Source: Ailurus styani (taxonomy: Eukaryota > Chordata > Mammalia > Carnivora > Ailuridae). From it: a stretch of 64,000 nt of DNA. A program made the translations under genes and the position numbers. Positions 46,300-57,929 of the stretch are shown piece after piece. Each line of letters opens with the position of its first letter. Positions within the stretch are counted from its first letter, which is position 1. The notes below the pieces were generated by a model, which worked only from the letters and a program-made list of their open reading frames with translations, was not told the origin of the DNA and made no database searches. The DNA is taken from the NCBI GenBank assembly GCA_002007465.1, contig LNAC01000748.1:532003-596002 (forward strand), given 5' to 3'.

Positions 46300-48240
46300 T
46301 ATCAGGTCACCATGCTGCAAGACCTCTTGGCCACCTCTGCTGACAAGGAAACCTTGTTTTTTGACAACTACTGACTCCTCTAGACCATCAGCCAGGTCAG
46401 CTATGCTGAGGTGAGGTCAGTCTGGCACATGCTGACTGGGAAAGGTGTCCATGGACGTCATTAATAAGATCAGCAGAGTTCTTCCAGTGACTTTGGCTTG
46501 AAATCCAGAGCATGATGGCCTTGAATCACCCCAATATTATGAAAATATTTGAGGTGATTGGGACACAGGAAAGACTCCAGCTGGTCATGGAATGTGCTAG
46601 TGAAGGAGAGATGGTTGATTACCCACAGCACCACAGCCACATGAAAGAAAGAGGCTTATAACAAATTCTTCCAGATAGTGTCTGCTGTGCATTGGTGCCT
46701 CCAGGAGGGCATTGGCCATAGTCATCAAAGCCAGAGAACTTGGTTTTCAATGCTGACCTTAATGTCAAGGTCACGGACTTCAGCTTTGGCAACAAGTTCA
46801 CCTGTGGTAACAAGCAGGATATTTTCTGTGGCAGTCCCCTTGATGCTTCCCCTGAGCTCTTTTGATGGCCCCACAATGGGTATGTGGAGAGGTATCGTTT
46901 TCTCTACAATGGTCACTGGGCCCCTGCCCCCCTTTTTTTTTTAAAGATTTTATTTATTTTTTTGACAGAGAGAGAGAGAGATTACAAGTAGGCAGAGAGG
47001 CAGGCAGAGAGAGAGAAGGAAGCAGGCTCCCCGCCGAGCAGGGAGCCCAATGCGGGCCTCAATCCCAGGACCCTGAGATCATGACCTGAGCCGAAAGCAG
47101 AGGCTTTAACCCACTGAGCCACCCAGGCGCCCTGGGCCCCTGCCTTTTAATGGACAGAACTTCAGAGAGCTATGGCAATGGATACTGAGAGAAATATGCC
47201 GTATTCCCTTGTACACGTATGTGGAGTATGTATGCTTAAGAAATTTTTATCCTCAACTCCAATGACAGAGGCATTTTAGAGGAAATCATGAAGGACCCAT
47301 GGATAAACATTGGTCATGACTATGGACTGAGCCATTCTCTGACTATAAGGACACCCTACAGACTGAGTCGACGTTGTCCATGGACTACAAATAGGAAGAA
47401 ATCCAGGACTCACTAATGGGCCTGAAGCATGACAAAATGATGACCACCTGTCAGCTCCTGGTCTGCAAGACACCCCATCTTGAGGGTTACACTATCGCCA
47501 TGAAGCCCTGGTTTCAGCTGATCCCACCAACCTCTGAGTCCTATGAGGTAGAGCTTTGGGTCTCTGTTACCTCAAGGCCCCAGAATTTCAGGAAGCTGCC
47601 CTTCCCATTTTTACTTTGTTCTCTAACACAGAAAATAAGTGCCATGAGGACCAGGAGTCAGGTAGAAGGCCAGCGGAACAGCCCAAGTGCCTGCCAGGCC
47701 TCTACTTGGCCTGGAGACCACCACCTGCTTCCCAGCCTCTCAGGGTGGCCCTATGACCTTGCCCTCCACCCACAACTTCAGCAGCAGTGGGAGAGCCCCA
47801 AAAAGAATGAACTGCCCCCAAAAGCAAACTCCCTCCACACTGGGCAGCATGGTCAGGACCTGCAGAATTTGACTGAAGGTATGAACCTGGCCTCTCCCTC
47901 TGGCAACAGCCAGAGCCAGCAGGAGGCCACTAAAAGTTTCCTCATCTTCATAGACACTTGTTTCAGGTCAGCTGGAAGGACCCAGCCTGAAGCTCCAGAC
48001 AGAGTGGAGCCCATCAAACATCCCACGGTGGAGCAGAGAGGATAAAGAATGTCAGGTCAGGCTGTGCTCCCTGCACTTTACATGGAACATGAAGATCCTG
48101 AGCTCCATGGAGACCAAAGACAAGGTGCAGGAGGTGGCTAGTGCTGGACATGAACAGCTGTGGGTATGGGCAGTACAATGTGTACATGCCGCTGAGTGTT
48201 TTCAGGAATGTTCTGGAGATGAGGCTGATTGAAACTAAAG
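46300..48240 (+). pseudogene. MARK2: Processed pseudogene of MARK2 kinase
   Basis: MARK2 (Par-1b) phosphorylates microtubule-associated proteins. Reading the plus strand with frame changes gives MARK2 order without introns. Near 46340 is LATSADKETLFFDNY (parent: the ATSADEQPHIGNY region). Near 46520 is HPNIMKIFEVIGTQERLQLV. Near 46780 is [15 protein letters not shown]. After the SINE comes LPFNGQN near 47145, IMKDPWINIGHDYG near 47287, the UBA region ending EEIQDSLMGLKHDK near 47400, the spacer STHNFSSSGRAPKR near 47765, LASPSGNSQ near 47885, DRVEPIKHP near 47998 and the tail LHFTWNMKILSSMET near 48072. The catalytic Asp of the HRD motif is lost to a deletion and DFG reads DFS. Stops and frameshifts occur throughout. 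The order, intron loss and MARK2-specific residues make the call firm; another MARK paralogue is unlikely. Confidence 0.88.
46930..47131 (-). mobile_element. CAN-SINE in the MARK2 pseudogene
   Basis: A standard young-type minus-strand copy. The TSD ctgggcccctgcc is exact at 46916-46928 and 47132-47144. It splits the pseudogene within the C-terminal lobe of the kinase region. Confidence 0.95.
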
Positions 48241-48274
48241 AGTGAAGGATAGTTTCACAAGATGCTGTAGTCTT

Positions 48275-48660
48275 ACCCATTATATTTCAGGTACTGGTAT
48301 GGAATGAGACGGTAATGACCAAAACAAATACAAGCGTTTACAGTCTGGAGAAGCAAACAAACGTTCATCAAATAGTCACATAAATAAATATAAATTTACA
48401 TGGGAAGCTACCCAAATGTCCTATAAGAAAATGGTGAAGTAAATTATAGCAAGTTCTTTTACTTTAATGTTATGCGGTCATTGAAATTTACAGTTAAATA
48501 ATTGTAAAATGATTTCAATAACACTGGGTGCTTAAAAAGTAGGTTATAGTTCCTCCTTTATAAAAACAAATGGAAGTTTCCCTATGCATAGGAAAGTTGA
48601 TTATACAGCAAACTGAACAATGGTTATCCCTGCTGGTGAGATTGTGGAGCATAGAGCATG
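48275..48660 (+). mobile_element. Ancient L1 3' region and associated old repeat
   Basis: 48395-48660 ('gggaagctacccaaatgtcc', 'gaaatttacagttaaat', 'gaacaatggttatccctg') follows the far 3' end of an ancient (L1ME-like) ORF2 and 3'UTR. 48275-48395 resembles the ancient 'gcactgggtatacaatggtgaac' repeat. Divergence is high. Confidence 0.5.
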
Positions 48661-49531
48661 TTCTCTATTAAAGAGGACTGGTTTTGCTAGCTAGCAAGTA
48701 GATTTGCTTTTCCATTGTTGAATTTATAATTAGATGATTTACATACTTTAAATGAAGAACTAACATGTTAATGTATTCTTCCTCTTTTAGTTGTTTCTTT
48801 TTTATTTTGATGGGTGGGGGGCGGGGAAGGAAGTTGACTATTCCTGAGGACTCTTGTCGAGTGAGAGGACGGTTCTGGTGGAAGTCGTCACCCAGTGGGG
48901 CTTCTTGAGATGTGATATCTGGGCACTGAGTCCCTCTCTGTGCTGCTCCAGCAAAGACTCCCCTTCCTCTGTCTGCTGTGGGTCTTGGTTTGCTTTGGGT
49001 TTTGTCTATATTGGAAGATAAAAACTTGTGTCCAGATGAAAAATTCCAGAAATGCTTCTAAAGATGATGGGAGTTTGACTTCCAAGTCAGTATTCCTGGG
49101 CATTTTATTTAATCACATTGTTATTAATACAGTATTTGGATTGTTCTGGATTAGTTCCATCATTCACAGTGATAACTCCCATCTTCTCCCATCCCCATCG
49201 AACATGACTGTTTAGTTGGAGAGCTTTTCCCTTGGAAGTCACTGATGTGTTATTAGTTTTACCAGCTTTAAAAAACAATAATGCAGAAAAAAATTATGTT
49301 TCCAGATTTTTCAATTTTGGGGGGGGGGTTTAAACAGCTGGGCATTTTCAAGCTAAAAATTAAAAGTATTTATTATGGAGGAACTAAAAGTATATCCATA
49401 GGGGTAGCATAGGGCATATAATTTGTTATAAAGGTGTGAAAATTCTAGAGGTTGTTCCTCTGATCTGTAATATTCCTTCTACCCCAAGGAAGTTATTATT
49501 ATTATTATTTTTTACATTCTACAGCTGATTA
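48661..49531. other. No recognised feature
   Basis: Unique-looking. A G-run of nine occurs at 49319-49328 and a short (ATT)n at 49497-49508. The 91-codon frame at 48940-49215 has a hydrophobic stretch but no recognisable family. Confidence 0.4.
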
Positions 49532-49682
49532 TAAACACCCAGTGGTGGGAAGATAGGGCAAGATGGCAGAGGAGTGGGGGACCTTGTTTCATCTGGTCCC
49601 CTGAATTTAGCTAGATAACTATCAAATCATTCTGAACACCCATAAGTTCAACCTGAAATGTAAGAAAAGAATTGCTGGAATT

Positions 49683-49916
49683 CTACAAATAGAAAAAGGG
49701 CCAATTTTTGCAAGGTAGGAGGTGTGGAGAAGCGGATCTGAGGGGATTTATTGGAAGATAAATGGTGGTGGAGGGAACCTCCATAAGTCCACTACCAGAA
49801 AATGATATAGTCCTGGAGTGCAAAATCAGAATCTTTAAAAATCTGCTCCAGGGAAAGAAATCCCTGCTTGAAAGGTGCTCAGATGGTGAAGTGGGGCAGA
49901 GTCCTAGGTGGGACAC
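49683..49916 (-). other. Antisense ORF in L1 5'UTR (older copy)
   Basis: A 77-codon frame in the same place and orientation as those at 15960, 24956 and 63317. It shares PWSR(F/L)L, SASPHLLP(C) versus SARPTF, and ends NWPFFYL where the others read VNFLFLEL. It is strongly diverged at the protein level. Confidence 0.3.
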
Positions 49917-50091
49917 TGTGGTCTCAGGATCCCCAGGGTCACAGAAAGGATGGGGGTGCCTGAGTCAGCAGTGTTCCCAAGCATTGGAGTGATGAAACCA
50001 GTTAGGATCAGCAAGCCCAGGGGGGACTCTCAGCTCGGTAAGCCATAAACTGCCAACTGCAGCATGATGGAGTGACAGCTCTCAGTGTAAG

Positions 50092-50236
50092 GGCCCTGCA
50101 AAGGACAGAAAAGCAGTGGCTCTCTGCCTTCCCCCAGGAGAGGTGTCTTGGGTGCATGCATGACTGCTGATGACTCCATCTGGGGATCCTGAAAAGGACA
50201 GAAACGCAGCGACCCTCCATCTTCCCCTAGGAGAAT
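50092..50236 (+). repeat. Tandem repeat (about 93 bp) in L1 5'UTR
   Basis: 'aaggacagaaaagcagtggctc...cttcccccaggaga' from 50101 recurs from 50194 as 'aaggacagaaacgcagcgaccc...cttcccctaggaga', with period 93. The units are diverged. Confidence 0.7.
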
Positions 50237-50867
50237 CGGACTTCATGAAGATCAAAAGCTTCTGCACAGAAAAGGAAATAGTCAACAATTAAACTGAAAG
50301 ACAACTTATGGAATTGGAGAAGTTATTTGCAAATGACATATCAGATAAAGGGCTAGCATCCAAGATCTTTAAAAAACTTATTAAACTCAACACCCAAAAA
50401 ACAAATAATCCAGTCAAGAAATGGGCAGAAGACATGAGCAGACATTTTCCCAAAGAAGACATACAAATGGCTAAAAGACACATGAAAAACTGTTCCACAT
50501 TATTTGACATCGGGGAAATACAAATCAAAACCACAGTGAGATACTACCTTATAACCCAGTCAGTGTGGCTAAAATTAACAAGACAGGAAACAACAAATGT
50601 TGGCAAGGATTCAGAGAAAGGAGAACCCTCTTACACTCTTGGTGAGAACACAAGCTGGTACGGCTACTCTGGAAAACAGTACGGAGGTTCCTTAAGAACT
50701 TAAAAATAGAGCTACCCTATGACCCATCAATATTTACCCCAAAGATACAAATATAGTGATCTGAAAGGGCACCTGCACCCCAGTGTTCAGAGCAGCAATG
50801 TCCACAATAGCCAAACTGTGGAAAGAGCTGAGTCGTCCATCAGCAGATGAATGGATAAAGAAGATAT

Positions 50868-50870
<3 letters not shown>

Positions 50871-50920
<50 letters not shown>
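50871..50920. repeat. (AT)25 microsatellite
   Basis: A pure AT dinucleotide run of 50 bp in the L1 3' part. It lies where sister L1s carry a short TATATA stretch, so it is an expansion of that site. Confidence 0.95.
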
Positions 50921-50923
<3 letters not shown>

Positions 50924-51359
50924 GGAATATTACTCAGCCATCAGAAGGGATGAATACTTACCATTTGTGTAGATGTGAATGGAACTGGAGGGTATTATGC
51001 TGATTAAGATAAGTCAATCAGAAAAAGACAATTATTATATGGTTTCACTTATACATAGAATATGGGAAATAGCACAGAGGATCATATGGGAAGGGAGGGA
51101 AAACTGAATAGGAAGTCATCAGAGAGGGAGACAAACCATGAGAGACTCTTAACAATAGGAAACAAAGTGAGGGTTGCTGGAGGGGAAGTGAGTGGGGGAT
51201 TGGGATAATTGGGTGATGGGCTTTAAGAAGGGCACGTGATGTGGTAAGCACTGGGTGTTATAAGCAACTGATAAATTGTTGAATACTACAAATGAGACTA
51301 ATGAGGTACTATACATTGGCTAATTGGATTTAAATTAAAAAAAAAAGTAAACACCCAGC

Positions 51360-53379
51360 GATTTGTTTAAAGTGACATAGTTCTGATGGGGAGGATAATA
51401 TTGTATACACCCTGTCTTTTGTGCCACATAGGACTTACCCTGCTTTGCACAATAGATACCATGGGTTGACCTTATGAAGACAGGGTTATTTTTCCATTAT
51501 GATTTGAGAGAGCTGGAAAGAACTTCTACGGTTTTCCTTACACCCCAAATTACACAAGCAGTGAGTTAGGCTTTTAAGTCTTGGAGGCTTTCATCATGAG
51601 TTTCTGTTGAAATATGAACATCTAGGTCGGAGAGCAGTGATCACTCAGGAAACCAGTGTTTCCTGCCGACCACCTGGAGGCTAGGGGAGAATGGCCAGGG
51701 TAGTAAAAGGCTCATTACTGCTGGGCCCGAGGGAAGAGTTGGAGGAAACTGGCCTTGCCAAGGATTAGCATGGCTGATCATGGTTCTGCAGTGACAGCAG
51801 CTCCTAGCATACAGAGTTGTAAATTATTCAAAAAAGAGTGAAGGTGATGCATATACATTATACCTGCTTGAAACTGGTTGGCAATTTACTTCTGGGATTT
51901 ATTCTCTATACCAGTGTATTTATAATTGATTCCACATTCTCTCCACTTTCCTGCCAATCACTGCTCTTTTAGTAATAATTGCAGAGAAGAGACTATGATC
52001 TTCTACCAAGGTGTTTGTTATAATTTAATCCTCCTATAATGTGAAAATGTGTACCCTCTCACCTCTTAACTATCACCTTTTCCCTTTCTCCGTTCTTGTT
52101 CTGCTACTTGCACCGTTTTTGAACTTACTGGTGAAGGAGCAGTTGAGCCATTTTGGTGGAATGAATTTCCACTGACCAGTGTATGAAGAGTGCACGCTCG
52201 GGAACCCCAAACATAGGGAGAGGATACACTGTGTGCAAACTGTGTTCAAGAGAGTCTAGCTGTTTTGCTAACAATTCAATGCAATGAGTGATGGAATCTA
52301 GGCTTTCCTCTGCCTGTCCGGGGTTGGCTCGCAACCCCTGAACTGCAGCCCTGCTTCTGGGAAGACGAGCCCACAGGCTACAGTGTTCAGTTGAAGGGGA
52401 GTCAGACTGGCTTTCCACTGAGAACAGACCACATCTTTCCTTTGTCACTTCCCTGCCTCCTTAGATTGTCATGTGGAGAAACAGGCCATCTTGTTGCAGG
52501 AAGGAGTTTGGTAGCAAGCACCGGCAAACGTTTGGATTTTTGTACTTCCCATGTGCCTGACTGGTGCGTGCAAATATTTAGGAATTTGAGCATTTATCAA
52601 AAATGGCTTTAACTTTTAAAATGTTTCTTTCTAGTTCTGGTTAGTCTTTTTAGATAATAATAATAAAAAAAAGAATGTGTCTATGTTGCTTAGCTTACTC
52701 CATAGATACAGAGCATATCAGTTCCTTTGGGTTTCTCAACCCCCTGTAAACTGGCAGCTCTGGTGGATGTTTTAAAATCTGGTGTTTTTTAGTTTGGTTT
52801 TTGTTTTGTTTTGTGTTTTTTTTTGTTTTGTTTTGTTTTTTGTTGTTGTTGTTTCCATCTGTAGTAGAAAGGGAGGGGACTTGCTGATGTAATGCATGTC
52901 GGAGCACTTGAAGCAAATCTATTTTCAGCTTGAATGTCAGAGCTAAAGAAATTGCCAGAATGGTGGATTGTTTTTCCCTCCCTGATGCTAAATGCACTAA
53001 TGGGTACACTGAGTGCTGCCCCCTCCACGATCCAGTGGCAGGCGGGACCGGCATGACCCCACCTGCCTTGCCTGCCTCGCCCTGATGGGCCTATTTCAGC
53101 TGTGTCCAACCTCCTCCAAGTGTCAGGAGTACAGAGGATCAGTTGCTGAAAAGCAGGGGCCGCAAGCATTTCTGGTGGTTTATCGTAGGGTGTGTTATCT
53201 TTTTACAGTAAAGCAACTTTCTGAGAAAATAAGTATCAGGTAGAACTATTTTGCATACATTTTCAGGCTAGTCATGAAAAAAAAGTCTGCTTGTTAAGGA
53301 AGGTATCATGATTAATGCTTTGTGATAAAAATTTTTAAATGATTACTTAATTATTAAACACCATAAGCAAGTATGAAAG
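51360..53379. other. Repeat-poor unique region
   Basis: The longest stretch with few recognisable repeats. A TTTTG-rich tract lies at about 52797-52855. A minus-strand 107-codon frame (52125-52448) ends against a good splice-donor-like sequence; see the separate entry. Nothing else is supported. Confidence 0.5.
52125..52448 (-). other. Open frame with splice-like edges (weak exon candidate)
   Basis: The 107-codon frame has a leucine-spaced stretch (around ITHCIELLAKQLDSLEHSL) that could form a helix. On the minus strand it meets CCA|GTAAGT (GT at 52127-52128), close to a donor consensus. A possible acceptor (CTTCCCAG) ends at 52357. I recognise no protein family, and chance remains the more likely explanation. 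Confidence 0.12.
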
Positions 53380-53690
53380 ACAAACGGCGAATTATTTCCA
53401 ACAGATGCAATATAACTGATGGACAAATCAGTAAGAAAACAATCAATAGCTTACTAATAAACTGTCAAGAATAGGTAGTTTAAAAAATACAAAAATCTAA
53501 TAAAATTATGAAAAGATTTTAAGTATCACCAGTAAGACATGAATACAAAAGCACAAAACTTTAAGCATCAGAGTGGCAGAGATGAAATAAACCCAAATAC
53601 TCAGTGTCAGAGGAGTTGCAAATATGCCTTCTCACCCGTTGTTAGAGGGAGAGTCACAGGTACTGTGTCTTTGTAAGGGTGTTTGTCGAT
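53380..53690 (+). mobile_element. Probable ancient L1 ORF2 fragment
   Basis: 'tatgaaaagattttaagtatcaccagtaagacatgaatac' and 'gcatcagagtggcagagatg' weakly follow the old L1 ORF2 C-terminal order. Low similarity, so this is tentative. Confidence 0.35.
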
Positions 53691-55784
53691 GTATCATGCA
53701 GTTTAGAAGGTGCTCACACATCTTTTCACATGGAGGTTTCCTTCATCAAGGACGGTTCACTACAGCATTTTTTATTTCATGCGACCATCGGTGGAGAGCT
53801 GACCCTGCCACCCCCTCCCCCCAACAGGGTTCTCTCTGATGCGTGAGTCACTGGACTCAGGAATTATGCTTGGTCCCAGTGCAGCCCACGTGGCTGTGCT
53901 GGTGGCTGAAAGGACATCTCTCTCGCCCTGGGCAGAGTGATCACAGATTCTAGAGCAGGGACCCTCACGTGTTATCAGGAGAAACCCTTGTCATTTCCCT
54001 CCATCATTAGCATCTGGCACAAGACCGTCCTGGCAAGTCCGCCAAGGGTGCCTGGCCCCCATGGCTGCTTCCCCAGGGCTCCAGTGGGGGCTGTGAGACC
54101 CTCCTGGAGGTCCTTATCCAGGACAGGTCAGGTTTCTCCCCCACTAGCTGACACCAGCAGGTGCTAGAGATTGGCTGGGCTTGGGGCTCCTTTTTCTCAC
54201 TCCTTTGCCACCTTCATTAAGGCTTTGTGTTCCGGGGACAATGGCCTTGTCACTCTGCTCCCTCTGAAACCTGGGCCAGGACCATACCAGCCACATGGGA
54301 GACCCTGAGTGAGACCTCACAGCAGCAGTGTTTGCTCTGAGCCTTTCTGTACCTCCACGTGCAAGTACAACAGATGCTCAGAGCAGCGAGTGGGGGGAGC
54401 GTGCAGTTGGGGTGTGGACTGTTCTTCCCCAAAGGCAGCATTTCTACTTGGACCTATTTACATATAATTTGCATTAATTTACATTCTAGCCTAGTTCTAA
54501 ATACTTTTCTATGAATTCAACTAGTTAGTGCCGCTAACCACTGTCGTAGCCAGACCTGGTATTAAGGGCATTACACACATGAAAAACTGAAAAGGTTTGT
54601 GAAGACATAACCATGAGCGAGGTAAGTCAGCCCAGGCCCCTCCCGGATGCAGCTGCTCCTCAGCCTGATTCCTTGTGCTGGGGTGAGAGCGCATTTCACA
54701 CTCTTGGGGGAGATGGTGCCTTTCTAGCACTCAGCTGATTAACCCCAGCCCTGAAAAAACAAGGAAGGAAAAGAAACATTTCTCTTTTACTTAAGAAGAA
54801 ATAAAGAAACATTTAAATTTTACTTAAATAAATTTATTTATAATCTTGCAAATAGGCATGAATGCTACCACTTATTATTTCACACTTTTTCTGTTAGTTG
54901 ACATGACATTTAGTTTGTGAGGTTGGTGAAGAGAACACAAGAAAGATGATGTTATAGATGGTGAAGATTGCCCGTAGGGTCTGCAGTGTCCAACCTGTGT
55001 CCTGCACACCATTCAGCTCTGAGCTAACCTCTTCCTTCTTTTCTCCTTTCTCAGCCTTCACCGTGGAGTGACCGGACCTCAGTGTGCCTCTCTTGAGAAT
55101 GGAAACTTGGGGGAGGGATGAACAGGGGACAGGTAGACCAGCAGTGCCCCTTGCCTTGTGCTGATTCCCACTTTGTGGGTTCCACCAGGTGTTGACATTA
55201 TCCTTTATTGAGATAACATACTACTTGTTTGTAGAGCTGGGCTTTCAATAACATTTTGGGAAATTCACTCCTTTTAGAAATCCGGCAGGTAATAGGAGAG
55301 ATCAGTTCTTAAACGGTGACAGAGTCCTTTAAATTCATGCTACTCTTTTGCAGAACACCTAAAAATATTGAACTTAATAGATCTTGAAATAAGTAAATGT
55401 ATACTTTCTATTTTTGTTGCTGTTAAATCAGACATCCATTTATACTAGATTTCAAGATAGTCTAGCATTAATCAGTGCCCATCTCCCTCTCCCCAGGTTG
55501 TAGAACAATAAGTTGGCAAGAGTCTACCTGTTAGTTTTTCTGTAAGAATAGAGAAAAAAGTTTTTAGCAGGAACTCCTGAAGACACCCTCTCTCTCACCA
55601 TCTCCCACCCCAATTCAGTGTGAGCATAGTTATTTAAAAATGACCTTCCAGGGAACGAGGTATAATCTCAGAGAGCAGTACTGTCACCCAGGAGTTTTTA
55701 AGCATGAACGTTATAAAGGAAATTTTTTCCTTTAACATCAGGGAACTTGAATTATCTTCTTCACTGGCAATGTTATATCATGAA
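53691..55784. other. Repeat-poor unique region, GC-richer at 53800-54430
   Basis: No repeats or coding exons are recognised. The part 53800-54430 is the most GC-rich unique sequence in the window outside L1 5'UTRs. Short frames on both strands lack motifs. Confidence 0.45.
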
Positions 55785-55890
55785 AGATTAAGAGCCTAAG
55801 ACTCAGGAGATCCAGGTCCTGGCTGTGCTCTATCCCCAAAGCTCTCATATGACCCTGGGCAATCTCTGCCTCAGTTTCCTAAACTCATCC
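55785..55890 (+). mobile_element. MIR SINE
   Basis: The order 'gattaagagcctaagactcaggagatccaggtcctggctgtgctc', 'catatgaccctgggcaatctctgcctcagtttcct' matches the core of a mammalian-wide MIR. Both ends are truncated. Confidence 0.82.
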
Positions 55891-56124
55891 CTATGTTCCA
55901 TCACACCTCTAAAAGATACTATCTGTATCTTTTTATTAGTGCTAATTTGTAGTTTTAAGCCATAACTAGTGGAGATGTATTTATGATGTTCTGGTGTCTT
56001 TTATTTTATCCCTGTTGTCTTCCAAGAAATGGCATATATTGAATATTGAATTAGGAATTCTTTTGTAGTAAGAAAAACTTCTGAACCATTCTCTTGGTGA
56101 ACATCTTTTCCACTGCAGCTCCAA

Positions 56125-57610
56125 GGCTGCAGGCAAACACATTACAAGAAAGGAAAACTATATATCAGTATCTCTCATGAACATAGACACAAAAATCTTC
56201 AACAAATCCTAGCAAATAAGATCCAAACATGCATTAAAATTATATAGCACAACCCAGTGGGATTTATTCCAGGCATGCAAACCTGATTTGCCATTTGAAA
56301 ATCTAATCCATCATATCAATAGGCTAAAGAATAAAAATAATATGATATCAATAGACGCAGGCAAAGCATCCAATACCCATTCATGATAACAACTCTCAGC
56401 AAACTAGGAACAGAGGGAAATTTCCCAAATTTGAAAAACGCAATCCACAAAAATGCTGCAGCTAACATCTCATGTAATGATAAGAAACTAGAGGCTTTCT
56501 TGCTAAGATCAGGAACAAGGCAAAGATATGCTCTCACACCATTTATATTCAACATTGTATTGTAAATCCTAGCTGATGCAATAAGGCAAGAAAAAGGAAA
56601 AATGGTATATAGATTGGGAACGAAGAACAAAACTGTCCTTGCTTGCAGATAGTATGATGGTCTATACAGAAGGTCCAAAATATAAACAAGCTTCTAAAAT
56701 AAGGAATTATAGCAAGGCTGCAATATACAAGTTTAATACACAAGAGTAAAATTTTCCCTCTATACCAGTAATGAATAATTGTGATTTGAAATTAGAAACA
56801 GAGTGCCATTTACATTGGTATGTAAAAAAGGGTAATGTTTAGGGAAAATATGTACAAGATCTATATGTAAAACTACAAAACTCTAGTGAAAGGAATCAGA
56901 GAACTAAATAATTGGAAAAATAATCCATGCTCATGATAGGAGGACAACATTGTCAAGACGAGTTCTTTTAGACTTGATCTAGAGATTTAACATAATCCCA
57001 ATCAAAATCCCAAGTTCTTTTTTAGGTATTGCCAAACTAATTCTAAAGTTTATACAGGGGGGAAAAACAATCAAACAGCCTCCACCTCCCAAAAAACAAT
57101 ACTTTACAAAATGTTAAAAGGGAAGAACAAAGTCAGAGGAATGACACTGCCCAACTTTAAGACTTACTATATACCTACAATAATCAGGACAGTGTGATAT
57201 TAATGAAAGAATAGAGAAATAGATCAATGAAACAAAATAAAGAGTCCAGAAATAGAGGCACCAAAATATAGTCAACTGATCCTTCACAAAGAAGCAAAAG
57301 CAATGCAACAGAAACAGGAAGCTTTTCAACAAATCATGCTGGAAGAACTGGACATACACATGCAAAAATAAAAGAATCTAGACACATAACTTACACTCTT
57401 CAGAAAAATTAAATCAAAATGTATCATAGACCTGGATATAAGATGCAAAAATATAAAACTCCTAAAAAGATAACATAATCTAAATGACCTTGGGTTAGGT
57501 GATGATGACTTCTTAGATATGACACCAAAAACATGATTCATGAAAAGAAATTGATGACTTGGACTTCATTAAAATTAAAAACTTCTGTTTAATTCACTGT
57601 TAGAGAATAT
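56125..57610 (+). mobile_element. Old L1 ORF2, part 1
   Basis: Sense ORF2 from before the RT core: 'cagcacaacccagtgggatttattccaggcatgc'-like text near 56245, the RT catalytic region decayed to ADSMM near 56647, and on to 'gacttcattaaaattaaaaacttctg' near 57563. Many stops. It is continued at 60391 after a HAL1-like insertion. Confidence 0.87.
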
Positions 57611-57929
57611 ATATGTGGTTTCATGGCCTTCTTTAATGATATGCTTGCATTCCTTTCTCTTTATTTTTTTGTATATCTATTATAGGTTTTTGATTTGTGG
57701 CTACCATTAAGTTTGTATATAAAATCTTATGCATATAACAGTTTATATTAAGTTGATGGTCACTTAAGTTTGAACTCATTCTTTATTCTTCTCCCCTAAG
57801 TTTTAGGTATATGGTATCATATTTATGTCCTTTTATTTTCTGAATCCCTGGGCTGATTCTTAAAATTATACTCAACTTTACTGCTTTTGTGTATCTTTTT
57901 TTCTTACTTCTGCTTATGGTCTTTCCTAT

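Larger units (their letters stand above)
49543..51347 (+). mobile_element. Internally deleted L1: 5'UTR joined to ORF2 end
   Basis: One insertion bounded by the exact TSD taaacacccag (49532-49542 and 51348-51358). It starts with an L1 5' terminus (GCAAGATGGC at 49558-49567) and about 690 bp of 5'UTR. Near 50232 it jumps to the ORF2 C-terminal region ('acttcatgaagatcaaaagc', the D-F-I-K-I-K-S segment), then the Cys-rich end, 3'UTR and poly(A). ORF1 and the first two thirds of ORF2 are absent. The remaining ORF2 is open from 50308 to 50703 (131 codons). An (AT)25 tract lies at 50871-50920. Confidence 0.92.

Noticed and set aside
47416..48045. 209-codon plus-strand frame as a functional gene
   Set aside because: It lies inside the MARK2 pseudogene, out of phase with parts of the parent protein. 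The kinase motifs upstream are destroyed.
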